From: Emergomyces orientalis
Lineage: Eukaryota; Ascomycota; Eurotiomycetes; Onygenales; Ajellomycetaceae
Assembly (NCBI GenBank): GCA_002110485.1
Contig: MOWL01000027.1
Span: 392,614 to 456,613, forward strand
Direction: 5' to 3'
DNA length: 64,000 nucleotides
In this document: piece after piece, positions 11,714-22,284 of the stretch
How positions within the stretch are numbered: the stretch's first letter is position 1
Layout: every line of letters begins with the position of its first letter
Program-made: the position numbers and the translations under genes
The notes under the pieces: model-generated
The model's database searches: none
Told to the model about the DNA's origin: nothing
The model's input: the letters and a program-made list of their open reading frames with translations, nothing else

Positions 11714-12130
11714 CTATTTCTTCCTCTCATCAACCAACTCGTCCAACGCGACGGCCAACGGATCCGCCCCCCGGCTCCGCAAAGCAACAAACGTATTCCT
11801 GTTGGTCGGAAGTACTTTTCCGCCAATGTTTTTGAAATCCTGGATCTGTTCAGGCCCGAGCTCTCGCCGAAGCTCCGGCATATGGCAGTATCCAACCTTT
11901 AACTTTCCGGCGCATTCGTCACTGACCATCTCACTACCTTCCACCATCATCCTACATAAAAACCTCCCGTCCTGAATTTCGGTCGACTTTTTTTCCCTCC
12001 CATTTTCATCATCTTGGCGTCGATAGAAGCATTCGATTTTCATTGCTAGAGTGAAATCGGAGGTGTAGGTTAGCAGTTCAAGGGGCGTTAGATATCGTGA
12101 TGAGAAGTAGCTATTGAAATCCCCAACCAA
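11714..12130 (-). CDS. Possible hypothetical protein or gene remnant
   Basis: An open frame of 138 codons that reads like protein (mixed charge, few low-complexity runs) but begins at TTG. The first ATG is at about residue 30 (MKIECFYRR). It overlaps the 3' flank of the WW-domain gene in convergent orientation. No domain is recognised. It could be the last exon of a gene whose earlier exons are lost, or chance. Confidence 0.25.
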   Translation of the reverse strand: MVGDFNSYFSSRYLTPLELLTYTSDFTLAMKIECFYRRQDDENGREKKSTEIQDGRFLCRMMVEGSEMVSDECAGKLKVGYCHMPELRRELGPEQIQDFKNIGGKVLPTNRNTFVALRSRGADPLAVALDELVDERKK

Positions 12131-12724
12131 CGGACTCTATTGAGAAAATTCGTCACGGGACAGACCCCTCTCAACTAACTTTTGCCCTTTGGCTATCGAC
12201 TAACAGTTAAGAGGGGACCATGAGCATGGCCATGAAGGAGAAGCAGTTTAACTTGCTCCTCAGAAAAAAGGGAGCCCAGGGCGGGCAGTTAGGCAGCTTA
12301 ATTTTGGTTAAAATATGTCGAGGAGAATGAGATTTCGCAGTACACCTTAAAAGGGCAGGCATGCACTACAGATATTTAATCAAATTACATATTCATGAAT
12401 TCATGAATACTTTATAAATATACGGGCAGAAGCGAGCGGGCCGCAAACCCTAACCAGATTACAATGTACGAAATATGAATATGAAAGATCAGGCTGATTG
12501 CGTGCACGAGAAACCCCATTATAAATTTATATACTCATCATTATATGTAATCATGTATGTGCATATGCATGTAATTTACAGTACAATTGTCAGGCAGAGG
12601 GAGCGGGGAGAACGGGGGCGAAAAAAAGGGGCAAGTCGACAAAGGGGCTTGCCCCATCTCCCTTTCTTACCATCCCCTGATTCCAAACACTTGCATATAT
12701 TCAACCCATTCCCACAGTCTCCTA
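12131..12724. other. Intergenic, no supported gene
   Basis: Spacer with a few short open frames that shadow the neighbouring YhhN gene. I see nothing else convincing. Confidence 0.5.
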
Positions 12725-13642
12725 TCACACGGTCCCCGCAATCAACATCTGCGCCCAGAAATACAGTCCAAACCCAGCAGCCGGCTTCAACCACCCAGGA
12801 TTCCCAAACCTCCGCTTCCCAAATGCATCCTTCGCCACAAAGATGTCTGAAGCAACAAACATCGCCGCGCCCAGGAGGCGCTGATGCGGCGGTGCAGTCC
12901 CAATAGCAGCAGTTGTCGACGCGGCAACAGCCAGCATACCGCTGATAATTGCAGAATAACCAAAAACGAGAGGTCGCATGTCGTCTGATATAGCGAGGTT
13001 GAGCACGTTGCTGCTCAAACACCCATTATTAGATTTACTGTTCTTGTTCCTCTTGGGTGGATAGATGACGCCGAGCCATTTGGAAAGTAACATGGACACC
13101 GCGAATGTGCTGGTGAATATTGGCCAGGAAAAGGCGGAATCATCGCTGCCACTGTTATTTTTCAAAAAGGCGAGGATGTAGGCGACGTGAGCAGCCGCGA
13201 AGGCGCCGACGCCGGCTTGAAAAGAGGTAGAAATCTTCTTTGGTTCTTCTGCTCCCTCCTCTGCTTCTTCCTTTCGGTTGTGCGCTTCCGCTTGTTTTTT
13301 GTTTGCGATCAGAGGTCCAATGTGTTTATCGTAGTATTCTGTACGGGTGGGGATGAGGCAGTAGTCACCAATAATGGAGAAGACGAGCCCCGCGGCGATG
13401 CGGAGGTGGTACGGATCCCATTGTCGCCATTGAAGGGGTGATGATGGTGAGAGGTAGTAGAGCGGTCCACCCAGAAAGGCGGCGGAGGAGAGGAGTTTGA
13501 AAATGTAGCTGCCTGGGTAGAAAGAGAATCGTTCTGAGAGGACGAGAAGGGGGAGGGAGATGTTGACGAGGCGGACGGCTTGGGGCGGGGGCAAAGAGAG
13601 GGTGGAGAAGAATGGAGGGAGAAGGGTTGAAAGGGAGGGCAT
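12725..13642 (-). CDS. YhhN/TMEM86 family membrane protein
   Basis: A single exon of 305 aa. Several hydrophobic helices are seen, including AAGLVFSIIGDYCLI, GAFAAAHVAYILAFL, LVFGYSAIISGMLAVAAS and FGLYFWAQMLIAG. The family signatures are FSIIGDY, a GxxxFxxAH motif and a C-terminal GAAMFVASD segment. TMEM86B in animals is a lysoplasmalogenase. Activity of fungal members is not established, so I call only the family. A charged Glu/Lys-rich loop lies between helices at about residues 115-140. Confidence 0.82.
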   Translation of the reverse strand: MPSLSTLLPPFFSTLSLPPPQAVRLVNISLPLLVLSERFSFYPGSYIFKLLSSAAFLGGPLYYLSPSSPLQWRQWDPYHLRIAAGLVFSIIGDYCLIPTRTEYYDKHIGPLIANKKQAEAHNRKEEAEEGAEEPKKISTSFQAGVGAFAAAHVAYILAFLKNNSGSDDSAFSWPIFTSTFAVSMLLSKWLGVIYPPKRNKNSKSNNGCLSSNVLNLAISDDMRPLVFGYSAIISGMLAVAASTTAAIGTAPPHQRLLGAAMFVASDIFVAKDAFGKRRFGNPGWLKPAAGFGLYFWAQMLIAGTV

Positions 13643-14756
13643 TATTTGTTGTTGGTTGCGTTCGCGGGTAATTATTTTATATTAGCTGTGGCATTTACTT
13701 TTTTTTTATATTTTATCCTTCTTTTTTGTATAGAAAAAGATGTGATTTATTATCATTGAATGCAAGTGGTTTGCATTTGTATGTTTTTATTTATTTAATC
13801 TGAATTAAATGTGTAGGTAAGTTGTTTATTTCCAGATTGCTTCGCCTCGGCTGTTTGTTCGCGCTCCCATTTTTGCACATGGAGAATCAATGGCTGAGGT
13901 TGAAAAAATCACAGAGGGTCGAATACTGCAGACATTGTCCTGTCTCTCAAAGCTAATGAGGACATGATATGTTTTGTGCTGCTCATCAACTCCTCTATCC
14001 AAGCTTGCATTTGCCAAAAAACCAAAGAAAGAAGAAAAAAAGGTGTCAAGACTCAGAATATATCAAAATGCTTGTCTGCCCTCCAAACCACTTTTCAAAG
14101 ATGAGGCTAGGACACCGTTCCACAGTTTCTAGAATCATGGACGCACCCTAGATATTATGCCGGAAAAGAAACGATATGGAATTTTAAAACTCAGTGGGGA
14201 TCATTCGCAATTGAATAAGGGTTTGATATTCGTAGGACCCTAACCCTTAAAGGAGTATTTCTGGGAATGATGGGGACTCCTGAACATACGACGAAGCTCT
14301 AGCTAAATATATAACGGCAGAAGGCCTTATTGCTCCTTTCTAGAGGGAACCGGAGTGTACGATGTTTTAGAACGCACTGGTCGGTTGCATAAATCTTAAA
14401 ACATGACAGCGTCACAAGAGAACGCTCTAACTGGCCTCATTGATCCCAGTAAAAGAGGATTCATATTGACCGAGATGGTTGAAAAAAATATAAATGGAGA
14501 ATTGCTACAAGATCGAATGGATCACAGAGTGCAGGAGTAGAGAAAAACAGTTTACATTGTAAACTAGCATGTATTCATATCATTATCAGATAACGTTTGT
14601 TATAAACAGAAACTCGGTGCCTCTATATAGTAGTTACGCATATTTATCATTTTCAATTCCAAATTTTCATTCAAAAAACACATATCATAAACGGCCAAGA
14701 AGCATGTACCATAGCGTATCTCCTCCCGGCCAAATTTTGTGGGTATATAAAAAGCC
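13643..14756. other. Intergenic, no supported gene
   Basis: A/T-rich spacer between YhhN and the end of the P450 gene. Several short open frames are present, none with recognisable motifs or intron pattern. Confidence 0.5.
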
Positions 14757-16649
14757 TTACCATCCCTCCACCCTTTCCATCTTCAAATGCATCCCTTCAA
14801 CCGCCTTCGTCGTCACCGCCCCCGCAATATGAATCCGCTGCTTAGGGTCCTGCATCTCAAACTTAAACCTCCCCACAACCCCAGCAACCGCACACCTCAA
14901 CTCCGCCCTCGCAAAATCTTTCCCAATACAAGCTCGCTGCCCATGCAGGAAAGTAATCTGCGCGAAATTTGTTGATGCGCCACCATGGTGGTTAACAGTT
15001 TCCGTCCCATCAGTTTTAACATCAATCCACCGCTCTGGCAGGAACTCATCGCCATTCTCGCCCCAGAACGTCGGGCTGCGGTTGATGGCGTAAGGGCAGA
15101 TTAAGATTCGAGTACCCTTGGGCACATGTTTGCCGGTGATGCTGGTGTCGCGAACGGATTCGCGGATCGTCATGGGCACGGTGGGGTACAGGCGGAGGAC
15201 TTCTTGGCAGACGCCGTTGAGTAGAGGGAGTGATTCGAGGTCGGCATAGGTGATGGGACTGTTGCCGCTGGGGATGCGGGCGCGGACTTCGGCGCGGAGG
15301 CGGGTTTGGATATCTGGGTATTTGGTGAGGAGATAGCAGGCCCAGGTTAGGGCGCTGGCGGTTGTTTCGTGCTAATGTTGTGTTAGTATGGAGAAGAGGG
15401 GTTATTTGTCTAGGGTATGGAGGAAGGGGAAAGGGGGGGGGGGATTTACTCCTGCTGCGAGGAAAGTTAACATCTGATCAACAAGCTCATCATCCGAAAA
15501 GTCTCCTCCAACCATCATAGTGCCCAAGATATCCGTCTCAAGTTCTTTAGCCGTGGCCTTGCTGGAAATGAGGTCCGCTTTCTTCTCCTGAACAATCTCT
15601 AGACAGAGAGTGCGCAGGAAATCCGTGTTGTCAGTAATGACCTTATTAAGACCCCATGGGAGTCTCTGGGTAAACCACTGCGGAAAGACGAAGTTGACGC
15701 TTAGAAAAGCTATCTTCTCCTTGGTCGGTTCGAGGATAGACAAGAAAGCATCGGCCACGGCGTGCTCGGATGACTGCATTGAGCGGAAATCGCGGCCCAT
15801 GGCGGCGGGGCCGATTATATCGAGTGTGAGTCGGCTAAATAATGTCAGATACGAAGGTACTCCATATTTCAATAATAGAAAAATTAATTATAAACACCAT
15901 GCGCTCTAACTCACCTTGCCCATTCGCACATCTCAACTTTCCCCTGCCCTTGAGCACCCCCCACCCCTTCCCACGGATGTGCCTTGATATCTTTCTCTAG
16001 CTCCTCAAGAAACAGCCCCGTCTTCTCCCACATAAGTACATATAGTGCACGGATGTTCTTGATATTAAAGGCTGGGTTAACAGCCTTGCGATGCTTCTTG
16101 TGAATCGCGCCCTCAGACAATATCAAGCCATACCCGATAACGCGCGCGAGAAACTGGCGCACTCTGCTTGGCTTCTCGAAGTCGTAGGTATTAGTGCTCA
16201 TGACATCGAGCAGGGCGGCATGGTTGGTCAACAGCAAGCAGTCGTAGCCGATACCGTCACGAAAATGTAGTAGGCCGTCGTTTGGGATGGTTTTCATCCA
16301 TTTCAGGGGTGATTTGCCCCTGGGTTCGTCGAAGACGACTTTGGCGATGTTGAGTCTGCCCTGTAAATTTTACATATATAATTCAGTTTGTTACTTTGAA
16401 TCCTATGATCGTATTTCGCCAGTTTTTGGAATAAAAGGAATCCGAGTATGTACACACCTTCACCTGCGGCAAATGTCTCAAGGGGCTCAGAAACCTTGGC
16501 CATATCACGACGTGATATATCAGCTTCAGCACGACATTCACCGCCAACACACGAAGACAGAGGTCATGGAAAGCCAATTCCAGAAACACTGTTCGCTGGA
16601 ACATATAGCTCTCCAGGATAGTCAACCCGGCAACAATTGGCAATGACAT
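14757..16649 (-). CDS. Cytochrome P450 monooxygenase
   Basis: A heme-thiolate monooxygenase that inserts one oxygen from O2 with electrons from P450 reductase. Four exons: 16464-16649, 15915-16360, 15450-15834, 14757-15371 (543 aa). Diagnostic motifs are the I-helix AAGHETTAS (its codons split by the third intron), ExxR as EVLR, the PERW box and the heme ligand motif FLHGQRACIG with Cys487. The N-terminus is hydrophobic and should anchor it in the ER. The ATG at 16649 is the first in frame. It is divergent to an SDR gene over a 931-bp promoter and belongs to a four-gene oxidative cluster (14757-22284). CYP family and substrate cannot be told from sequence alone. Confidence 0.92.
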
Positions 16650-17580
16650 TGTTGCATTGAACAAATTCAATACTTGTGCAATATTATATACCAGGAACGG
16701 CAAAGGCAAATGAATTGATCTTTTTTTCAAACAGGATCAAAGAATCCCTGAGAATCTGAGAATCCCAGAAAAATTAAATATAAAAAAAAAGATTTCCTTT
16801 TCTCCATCTTCATTCATATAACTTATTTATCCCAATGTTCCAGCCTCGAGTTAATGCATGACGTATTAGCCTTCATCATAACAATATCAGGCATCTCTAT
16901 TTCTTTGTTTCCTTTTCTCTCCCTATCTTCCCTCTCCAATGTTGTAGCCGAGGTTGCGCTGGTCAACCACATGCTAGCTGGTGATAAAAGCTGCGATGTG
17001 TGGGATGAGCTTTGGCTAGTTCCCCTCCTAGGTAGTTAATTAGTTAGTCAGGGTGTCGGGCCGCATTCAGAACCAAACATAGGCGGGGTAACGAAACTAT
17101 GAGCGCATCGTGGGATGGAGAAGAGCGAACTCCCCAACAAGCAGTATGTGGTTAGTCAAACTTTGCCAGGGCGGAGAGTTGTGGAGTGAGCTAGTTGGGA
17201 TAGAGCCGAGTTACAGCAGAGACAGTCGAAGCAGGGGGAGAAAAAACCCCCCAAATCCCCAGAAACACCCCAGAGTTCATGTGAAGAACATAAAATTCCG
17301 AGGCCCGCCGCCCAAGCCATGGATACCAAATAATAATAATTCAACAATATACACATGGAAAACAAACGACAATCTGCCCGTGTGAAACAACTGAACACAA
17401 GCTGCTACGTCCGGGGCAGCGAATTTCTATATAACATCTAATAGAGCTAGCTACTAAGGTAGCTTAAGAACTAGCATTTCGAATTCTGAAGCTCCGGCCA
17501 CCGCCAATACAGAATTTCAATCCAGTTCAAGAAGAAGAAGAAAAGAATTCTGTAAAATAGTATAAGCTGATTGAAGAAAA
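16650..17580. promoter_or_regulatory. Divergent promoter region, P450 and SDR
   Basis: The 931 bp between the start codons of two divergently transcribed oxidative genes. No other gene is supported. It contains GC-rich CCG/CGG-containing stretches near 17059, 17300 and 17410 that could serve Zn2Cys6 regulators. This is not demonstrated. Confidence 0.5.
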
Positions 17581-18650
17581 ATGGCCGCCCTGCAAAAGTC
17601 CCTCGGTGTACTCCGCCCGTATATTGGGAACAGCATTGACTCTCTGTTCTCCTATCTCGAGTCCTCCCCGCTCCTCTCAAAGGCGCTCATTGCCGTCCTC
17701 GCTCTCAGCATCCTCCGCACCGTCAACCGCACCTTATCAAGCCAGGCCGTGAACAATTGGCAGAGACAACGGCCATGGGACAACACACGCGAGTTGGTGC
17801 TCTTAACGGGTGGATGCAGCGGCATCGGGAAGCAAATTATGCTGGAACTGGCGCAGAAGGGGGTCAAGGTCGTGATTCTGGACGTGAACGAACCGACTTT
17901 TAAGCTTCGTATGTTCCAAATCGAAAACCCCCCTTGGCATAACAATGATATACTGATTACTTGAAAACAGCGCCCAATGTCTTCTTCTACACAGCCGACG
18001 TCACCTCGACTGCTAACATCAAAGTTGTCGGCGATGCCATCCGCGCCGCGCATGGTGACCCGACTGTATTAATCAACAACGCCGGCGTCGGGTATGATGG
18101 CACCATCCTCGACGAACCCGAAGAGAAAATCCAGCGGACCTTCCAGGTCAACACGATCTCGCACTTTTGGATGGTGCGCGAGTTCCTACCGGCCATGATC
18201 CGCGAAAACCATGGGCATGTCATCACAATCGCCAGTGTGGCCTCGTTCGTCGCCCTGGGAGAGATGGCTGATTACAGCGGTTCGAAGGCGAGTGCGCTAG
18301 CGTTCCATGAATCACTGACGCAGGAGTTGAGGCTATGGTACAAAGCGAAGAAGGTGCGGACAAGTATCATTCACCCGCTGTGGGTGAGCACACCGATGAT
18401 TCAACAGCTGACCAGCCCCGGCACGGTGTTTAATATGCCCTTGATGACGGTCGAGGTGGTGTCCGACGCGGTTGTGAAACAGATCCTGTCACAGCGAAGC
18501 GGCCAGGTTATTCTCCCGACGTGGCGTTCCGGGCTCAGTTTGCTGAGAGCCTTCCCGACGTGGTTGCAGGAGAGGGCGAGGGGTATTGGCTCAAGGCAAT
18601 TGAAAGCTCTAAGGGATATGGACACCAAGCTGAAGCAGAGTAGTAACTAA
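17581..18650 (+). CDS. Short-chain dehydrogenase/reductase, membrane-anchored (HSD17B11/RDH-like)
   Basis: Exons 17581-17908 and 17971-18650 (335 aa). The Rossmann fold has TGGCSGIG from Thr76, LDV (NAD-site acid), NNAG, and the catalytic Ser in ASVASF with YSGSK (Tyr211, Lys215). An N-terminal extension of about 70 residues with a hydrophobic helix (ALIAVLALSIL) suggests an ER or lipid-droplet anchor, as in the 17-beta-HSD11/RDH10 group, which oxidises or reduces lipophilic alcohols and ketones. Asp at the end of beta-2 favours NAD(H). It is divergent to the P450 and ends 54 bp from the stop of the next gene, which is convergent. In the cluster it is the natural alcohol-to-ketone step. Confidence 0.9.
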
Positions 18651-18704
18651 TGTGAATGTGTCTTGTATATATTTAGATAGATGGAAATAGAAATTTCAAT
18701 GTGA

Positions 18705-19986
18705 CTACTTCAGAAGCTCCCGCATCCACACCTTCATCCGCTTCCCTGTCTCCGTCTCCGTCTTGTCTCCCAGATAGAGGTTGTATATCAAAGCAACATG
18801 GCACTCCCGCTTGCCGACGAAAAACTCGACGTTCGAAAATCCATCCTACAATTAAAGTTAGCACCTGTCGCCATTATTTTCGATAATACTTGAATTCTTT
18901 CCTACCTTAACCTTCGCCGCAAAATCCTCAATAACAGGCAACAGAATCTCATGCTCTCCCCCAAGAATCAATACGGAATTGACCTTGAAATCATAATACC
19001 AATCCGCTGGCGCCATCGATAGATCCGTATAATAATCCCGCTTTGTCGTCCCAATATACGCACCGCCCCACGGCCCACCCACATCATGCGTGATCAGGTC
19101 ACCCTGCGGATCAATAATCAGATCGGGTGGGTACTCTGTCTCCAGAGACGTCCAGGGGGAGACAAACACGGCACCTCCCAAATTTTCGCTCATGGACACC
19201 TTATCGATCTGACTATGGGGATGGGCTACATGGGACAGGACGGCACCGACGAGGTTCCCGCCAGCCGAGTCACCACCTATAAATACATTGCCGGGCTCGC
19301 GACCAGTCGTATCGAGGATGTAGCGCAGGCATTCGACGGCCTGGCGGATCTGCGTTGGGTAGACAGCGTGCGGGGTGAGGGTATATGTCGGGCAGAAGAC
19401 GGCGAGGGGTTTCCCTGCATTTTGCATGTCTGCTATGATGCGGGAGAAGAAACGGAAGTAGCCCACGTTAGCAGGGAGAGCGAAGCCGCCACCTATAAAT
19501 CAGAATGTTAGTCGTCTTGTTACCATGGATTGCTGGGGCCAACGGCGTTTTCTTCACGCACCGTGATACCAGATCAGAACGTTCTTCGCGTTCTTATCTC
19601 CGATCCAGTGGCCCTGGACGCCATGAGGCAATTCGACGGACTGTACCGGTCGGCGAGCCTTTTTGGCATATAGCTCGTAGATTTTGTTGGTAGGGGGCAT
19701 CACAAGTCTGTAGTATTCACAGTCAGCCATGTATCCCCACTGACATCTTCTTTTCGTGAAACGTTGGTAAAAGTACTACTCACTGCAACTGCAACGGCGA
19801 AAACCTGGCTGTGGCCTTTCGAAAAATGGCATACCCTACATGCAATGTCAACGTCTTTGGCTGCTTCTCGCTGCGCCAGAGGCCGGTGAACAGCGCGTGT
19901 AAAGCAACCACCACCACGGAGCACAGCCCGGGGATCATGTCCAGCTTTTCCCAGACGGTCAGCTTTTTCATTGTGGCTGCTGCCAT
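18705..19986 (-). CDS. Alpha/beta hydrolase, HSL type (Say1-like esterase)
   Basis: Four exons: 19784-19986, 19562-19707, 18906-19492, 18705-18845 (358 aa). Splicing builds the oxyanion motif HGGGF (His116-Gly119, its codons split by intron 2) and is followed by GDSAGG with nucleophile Ser192 and a late His in KRECHVAL. This is the hormone-sensitive-lipase-like family. The N-terminal hydrophobic helix (MIPGLCSVVVVALHALF) points to a type II membrane protein, like yeast sterol deacetylase Say1. I chose the ATG at 19986 (context AAAATGGC). An in-frame ATG at 20094 would add 36 residues of doubtful character. Likely role: hydrolysing an ester or lactone, fitting the product of the neighbouring Baeyer-Villiger enzyme. 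Confidence 0.88.
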
Positions 19987-20766
19987 TTTTACTGTCTCTA
20001 TATTTGTCGCTGTCTGTGCCTGCGCCTGAATAACTGTATGTCGACTCTCCTGGTATACTCCTGGTATGTGCACAAGTACAGTAGTATGCGCCATATATCA
20101 ATCTAGGTTGCTGTAGATCAGAATCGCCATTTGATTGATCAACAATCATTAGTAGATAAAACAAAGCGAACATCGCAAATCAGCCAGCTAGTTAAGTCAC
20201 GTCTCAGCTGTTCTCATCCCATCCCCCAAAGTCTTCGCAGCTCGTGCTCGGAAACAAAACAAAATAATTCACATGTGCCGCGGGCGTTATTGGGTTATTC
20301 TTCCGTTCCGAGCTGCCAAGGTAAGCTCAACTAGTTTCGTCATGTTTCGAGTTGAGGATACTTTTTTTTTAAGCTCGGTTGATATCTTCCCCTCACTAGC
20401 AAGCTCGCTGGCTAAAAAAAATTAAAAAAGACTACCGCCAAAATTTTGAACCGCATCCCAAGTTTCCCAAAAGAGTGCTGGATGATGATCGTGATCCAAC
20501 CTTTTTGTTGGGTTCCTCGGCGGCCCTAGTGTGGGCGCCATGTCCCCCTATAATAATAATACATGGAGCTCCGAGGGCCTGCTAAACATGTGAGGATTTG
20601 TGGGCTCGGTGTGATTCATCATTGATGAATATCGTCAGCATGAAAAGAATATACTTGAAACCGTTGTGGCGCTGCCAAAAGAGAAAAGAAGAAGGTTGAC
20701 CACCACTAAATTAACTATTTTCACTCTCTCGGCTGCTTGCTGAGTTACTTGCACACAAGCGCCAAT
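19987..20766. promoter_or_regulatory. Divergent promoter region, hydrolase and BVMO
   Basis: 780 bp between divergent start codons. No gene is supported inside it. It contains a CGGCGGCCC stretch near 20519 and several CTCGG/CCGAG half-sites. Whether it shares elements with the P450/SDR promoter has not been tested. Confidence 0.5.
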
Positions 20767-22284
20767 ATGAACGGCCACACACATCTCCCCAATGCTGACA
20801 ATTCCACCTTCGACATCCTAATCATCGGTGCTGGCATCTCTGGTATCAACACCGCCTACCGCGTCCAGAGCGAGCTCCCTGGTTACAAATATGCTATCCT
20901 CGAAGCCCGGAATGCCATTGGCGGCACCTGGGATCTGTTCAGGTACCCTGGCATCCGCTCAGATTCAGATCTCTTCACCTTTGGCTTCGCTTGGAATCCC
21001 TGGAACCAGAACAACCCGATCGCAGAGGGCCCCGCGCTGAGGACATACATGCAGGAAACAGTTCAGAAATTCGGCATCGATGAGCGTATCCTGTTCCACC
21101 AGAAGGTGCTGGCTGCCAACTGGTCCAGTACCACCAACAGATGGACTCTCCAGGTTGACAGCCAGGGGGCCCTGAAAACCTACACAGCGCGCTTCGTTGC
21201 TTTCGGCACGGGGTACTACAATTACAATGAGCCGTTAGACGCCGCCATCCCCGGCATGAGCAATTTCAAGGGCCTAACAATCCACCCCCAATTCTGGCCC
21301 GAAGATCTCGACTACACAAACAAGAAGGTGGTCATAATTGGAAGCGGCGCAACCGCCGTCACTTTACTTCCAAACATCGCCAAACGCGCTGCCCACACAA
21401 CCATGCTCCAACGTAGTCCGACCTATATCCTCGCCATGCCCAACCGCGGCAGTCTCCTTTCCTATCTGCTCCCGGGGCGCTTCTACCGCAGTATCCAGCG
21501 CATCATCTGGCTCATCACCACCCGCTTCTTCTACAGCTTCTGCCAAACCGTCCCCTGGCTCGCCCGCCTCATTCTCAAGCTCTCCGTTTCCGTCCAGCTC
21601 CCCAAACACATCCCGCATGACCCCCACTTCGCCCCCAGCTATAATCCTTGGGACCAGCGGCTCTGCGTCTCCCCAGACGGTGATTTCTTCCAAAGTCTTC
21701 ACACAGGCCGCGCGGACGTGAAAACCGACACCATAAAACAAGTTACCGCAACAGGCATCGAGTTGAATTCTGGCGAATATCTGGATGCAGACATCATCGT
21801 CACCGCAACAGGCCTCAAACTTTTGATAGCCGGCGGGATCCGCGTAACCATCGACGGCAAACAGCCCATCCACATACCGGACAAATATGTCTGGAACGGT
21901 GTGATGGTACAAGATATCCCCAATGCCTCTTTCATAATTGGCTACGCCAACGCTTCCTGGACGCTGGGCGCGGATGCCACGGCGCTATTCATCGTGCGGC
22001 TGCTGAAACATATGGAGACGCAGGGGCTTGTGGCTGCCGTGCCGCGACTAGATGCGGGAGATGCGTCGACGCTTGAGACACGGCGGTTGCTTGCTCTTTC
22101 GTCAACGTATGTGGCGCGCGCGGAGAATGATATGCCCAAGGCGGCGAATAGGAAGCCATGGTTGCCCAGAGGAGATTATATCGGGGATTATTGGTTCGCG
22201 AAGTATGGACGGATTGACGAGTGTTTGGAGACTGTCAAGGGGGAAGGGGAGGGGGTGAGGTTGGTGGATAAGAAGAGGCAGTAG
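20767..22284 (+). CDS. Baeyer-Villiger monooxygenase (EthA-type flavoprotein)
   Basis: A single exon of 505 aa. It uses FAD, NADPH and O2 to insert an oxygen beside a ketone carbonyl. The N-terminal FAD Rossmann motif is GAGISG (residues 21-26), followed by GGTWDLFRYPGIRSDS, typical of EthA-like enzymes. The Baeyer-Villiger fingerprint FxGxxxHxxxW is intact as FKGLTIHPQFW (residues 167-177). The NADPH-binding GSGATAV lies near residue 192. The start is the ATG at 20767, because the frame upstream opens only with TTG. Lack of introns contrasts with its clustered neighbours. It is divergent to the hydrolase gene. Actinobacterial EthA accepts ketones and thioamides. The substrate here is unknown. 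Confidence 0.92.
   Translation: MNGHTHLPNADNSTFDILIIGAGISGINTAYRVQSELPGYKYAILEARNAIGGTWDLFRYPGIRSDSDLFTFGFAWNPWNQNNPIAEGPALRTYMQETVQKFGIDERILFHQKVLAANWSSTTNRWTLQVDSQGALKTYTARFVAFGTGYYNYNEPLDAAIPGMSNFKGLTIHPQFWPEDLDYTNKKVVIIGSGATAVTLLPNIAKRAAHTTMLQRSPTYILAMPNRGSLLSYLLPGRFYRSIQRIIWLITTRFFYSFCQTVPWLARLILKLSVSVQLPKHIPHDPHFAPSYNPWDQRLCVSPDGDFFQSLHTGRADVKTDTIKQVTATGIELNSGEYLDADIIVTATGLKLLIAGGIRVTIDGKQPIHIPDKYVWNGVMVQDIPNASFIIGYANASWTLGADATALFIVRLLKHMETQGLVAAVPRLDAGDASTLETRRLLALSSTYVARAENDMPKAANRKPWLPRGDYIGDYWFAKYGRIDECLETVKGEGEGVRLVDKKRQ

Noticed and set aside
12475..12906. Plus-strand frame opposite the YhhN gene
   Set aside because: Shadow of the minus-strand gene. Composition rich in Pro, Ser, Gln, no motif.
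14220..14260. Telomere-like CCCTAACCC motif
   Set aside because: A single unit, no tandem array.
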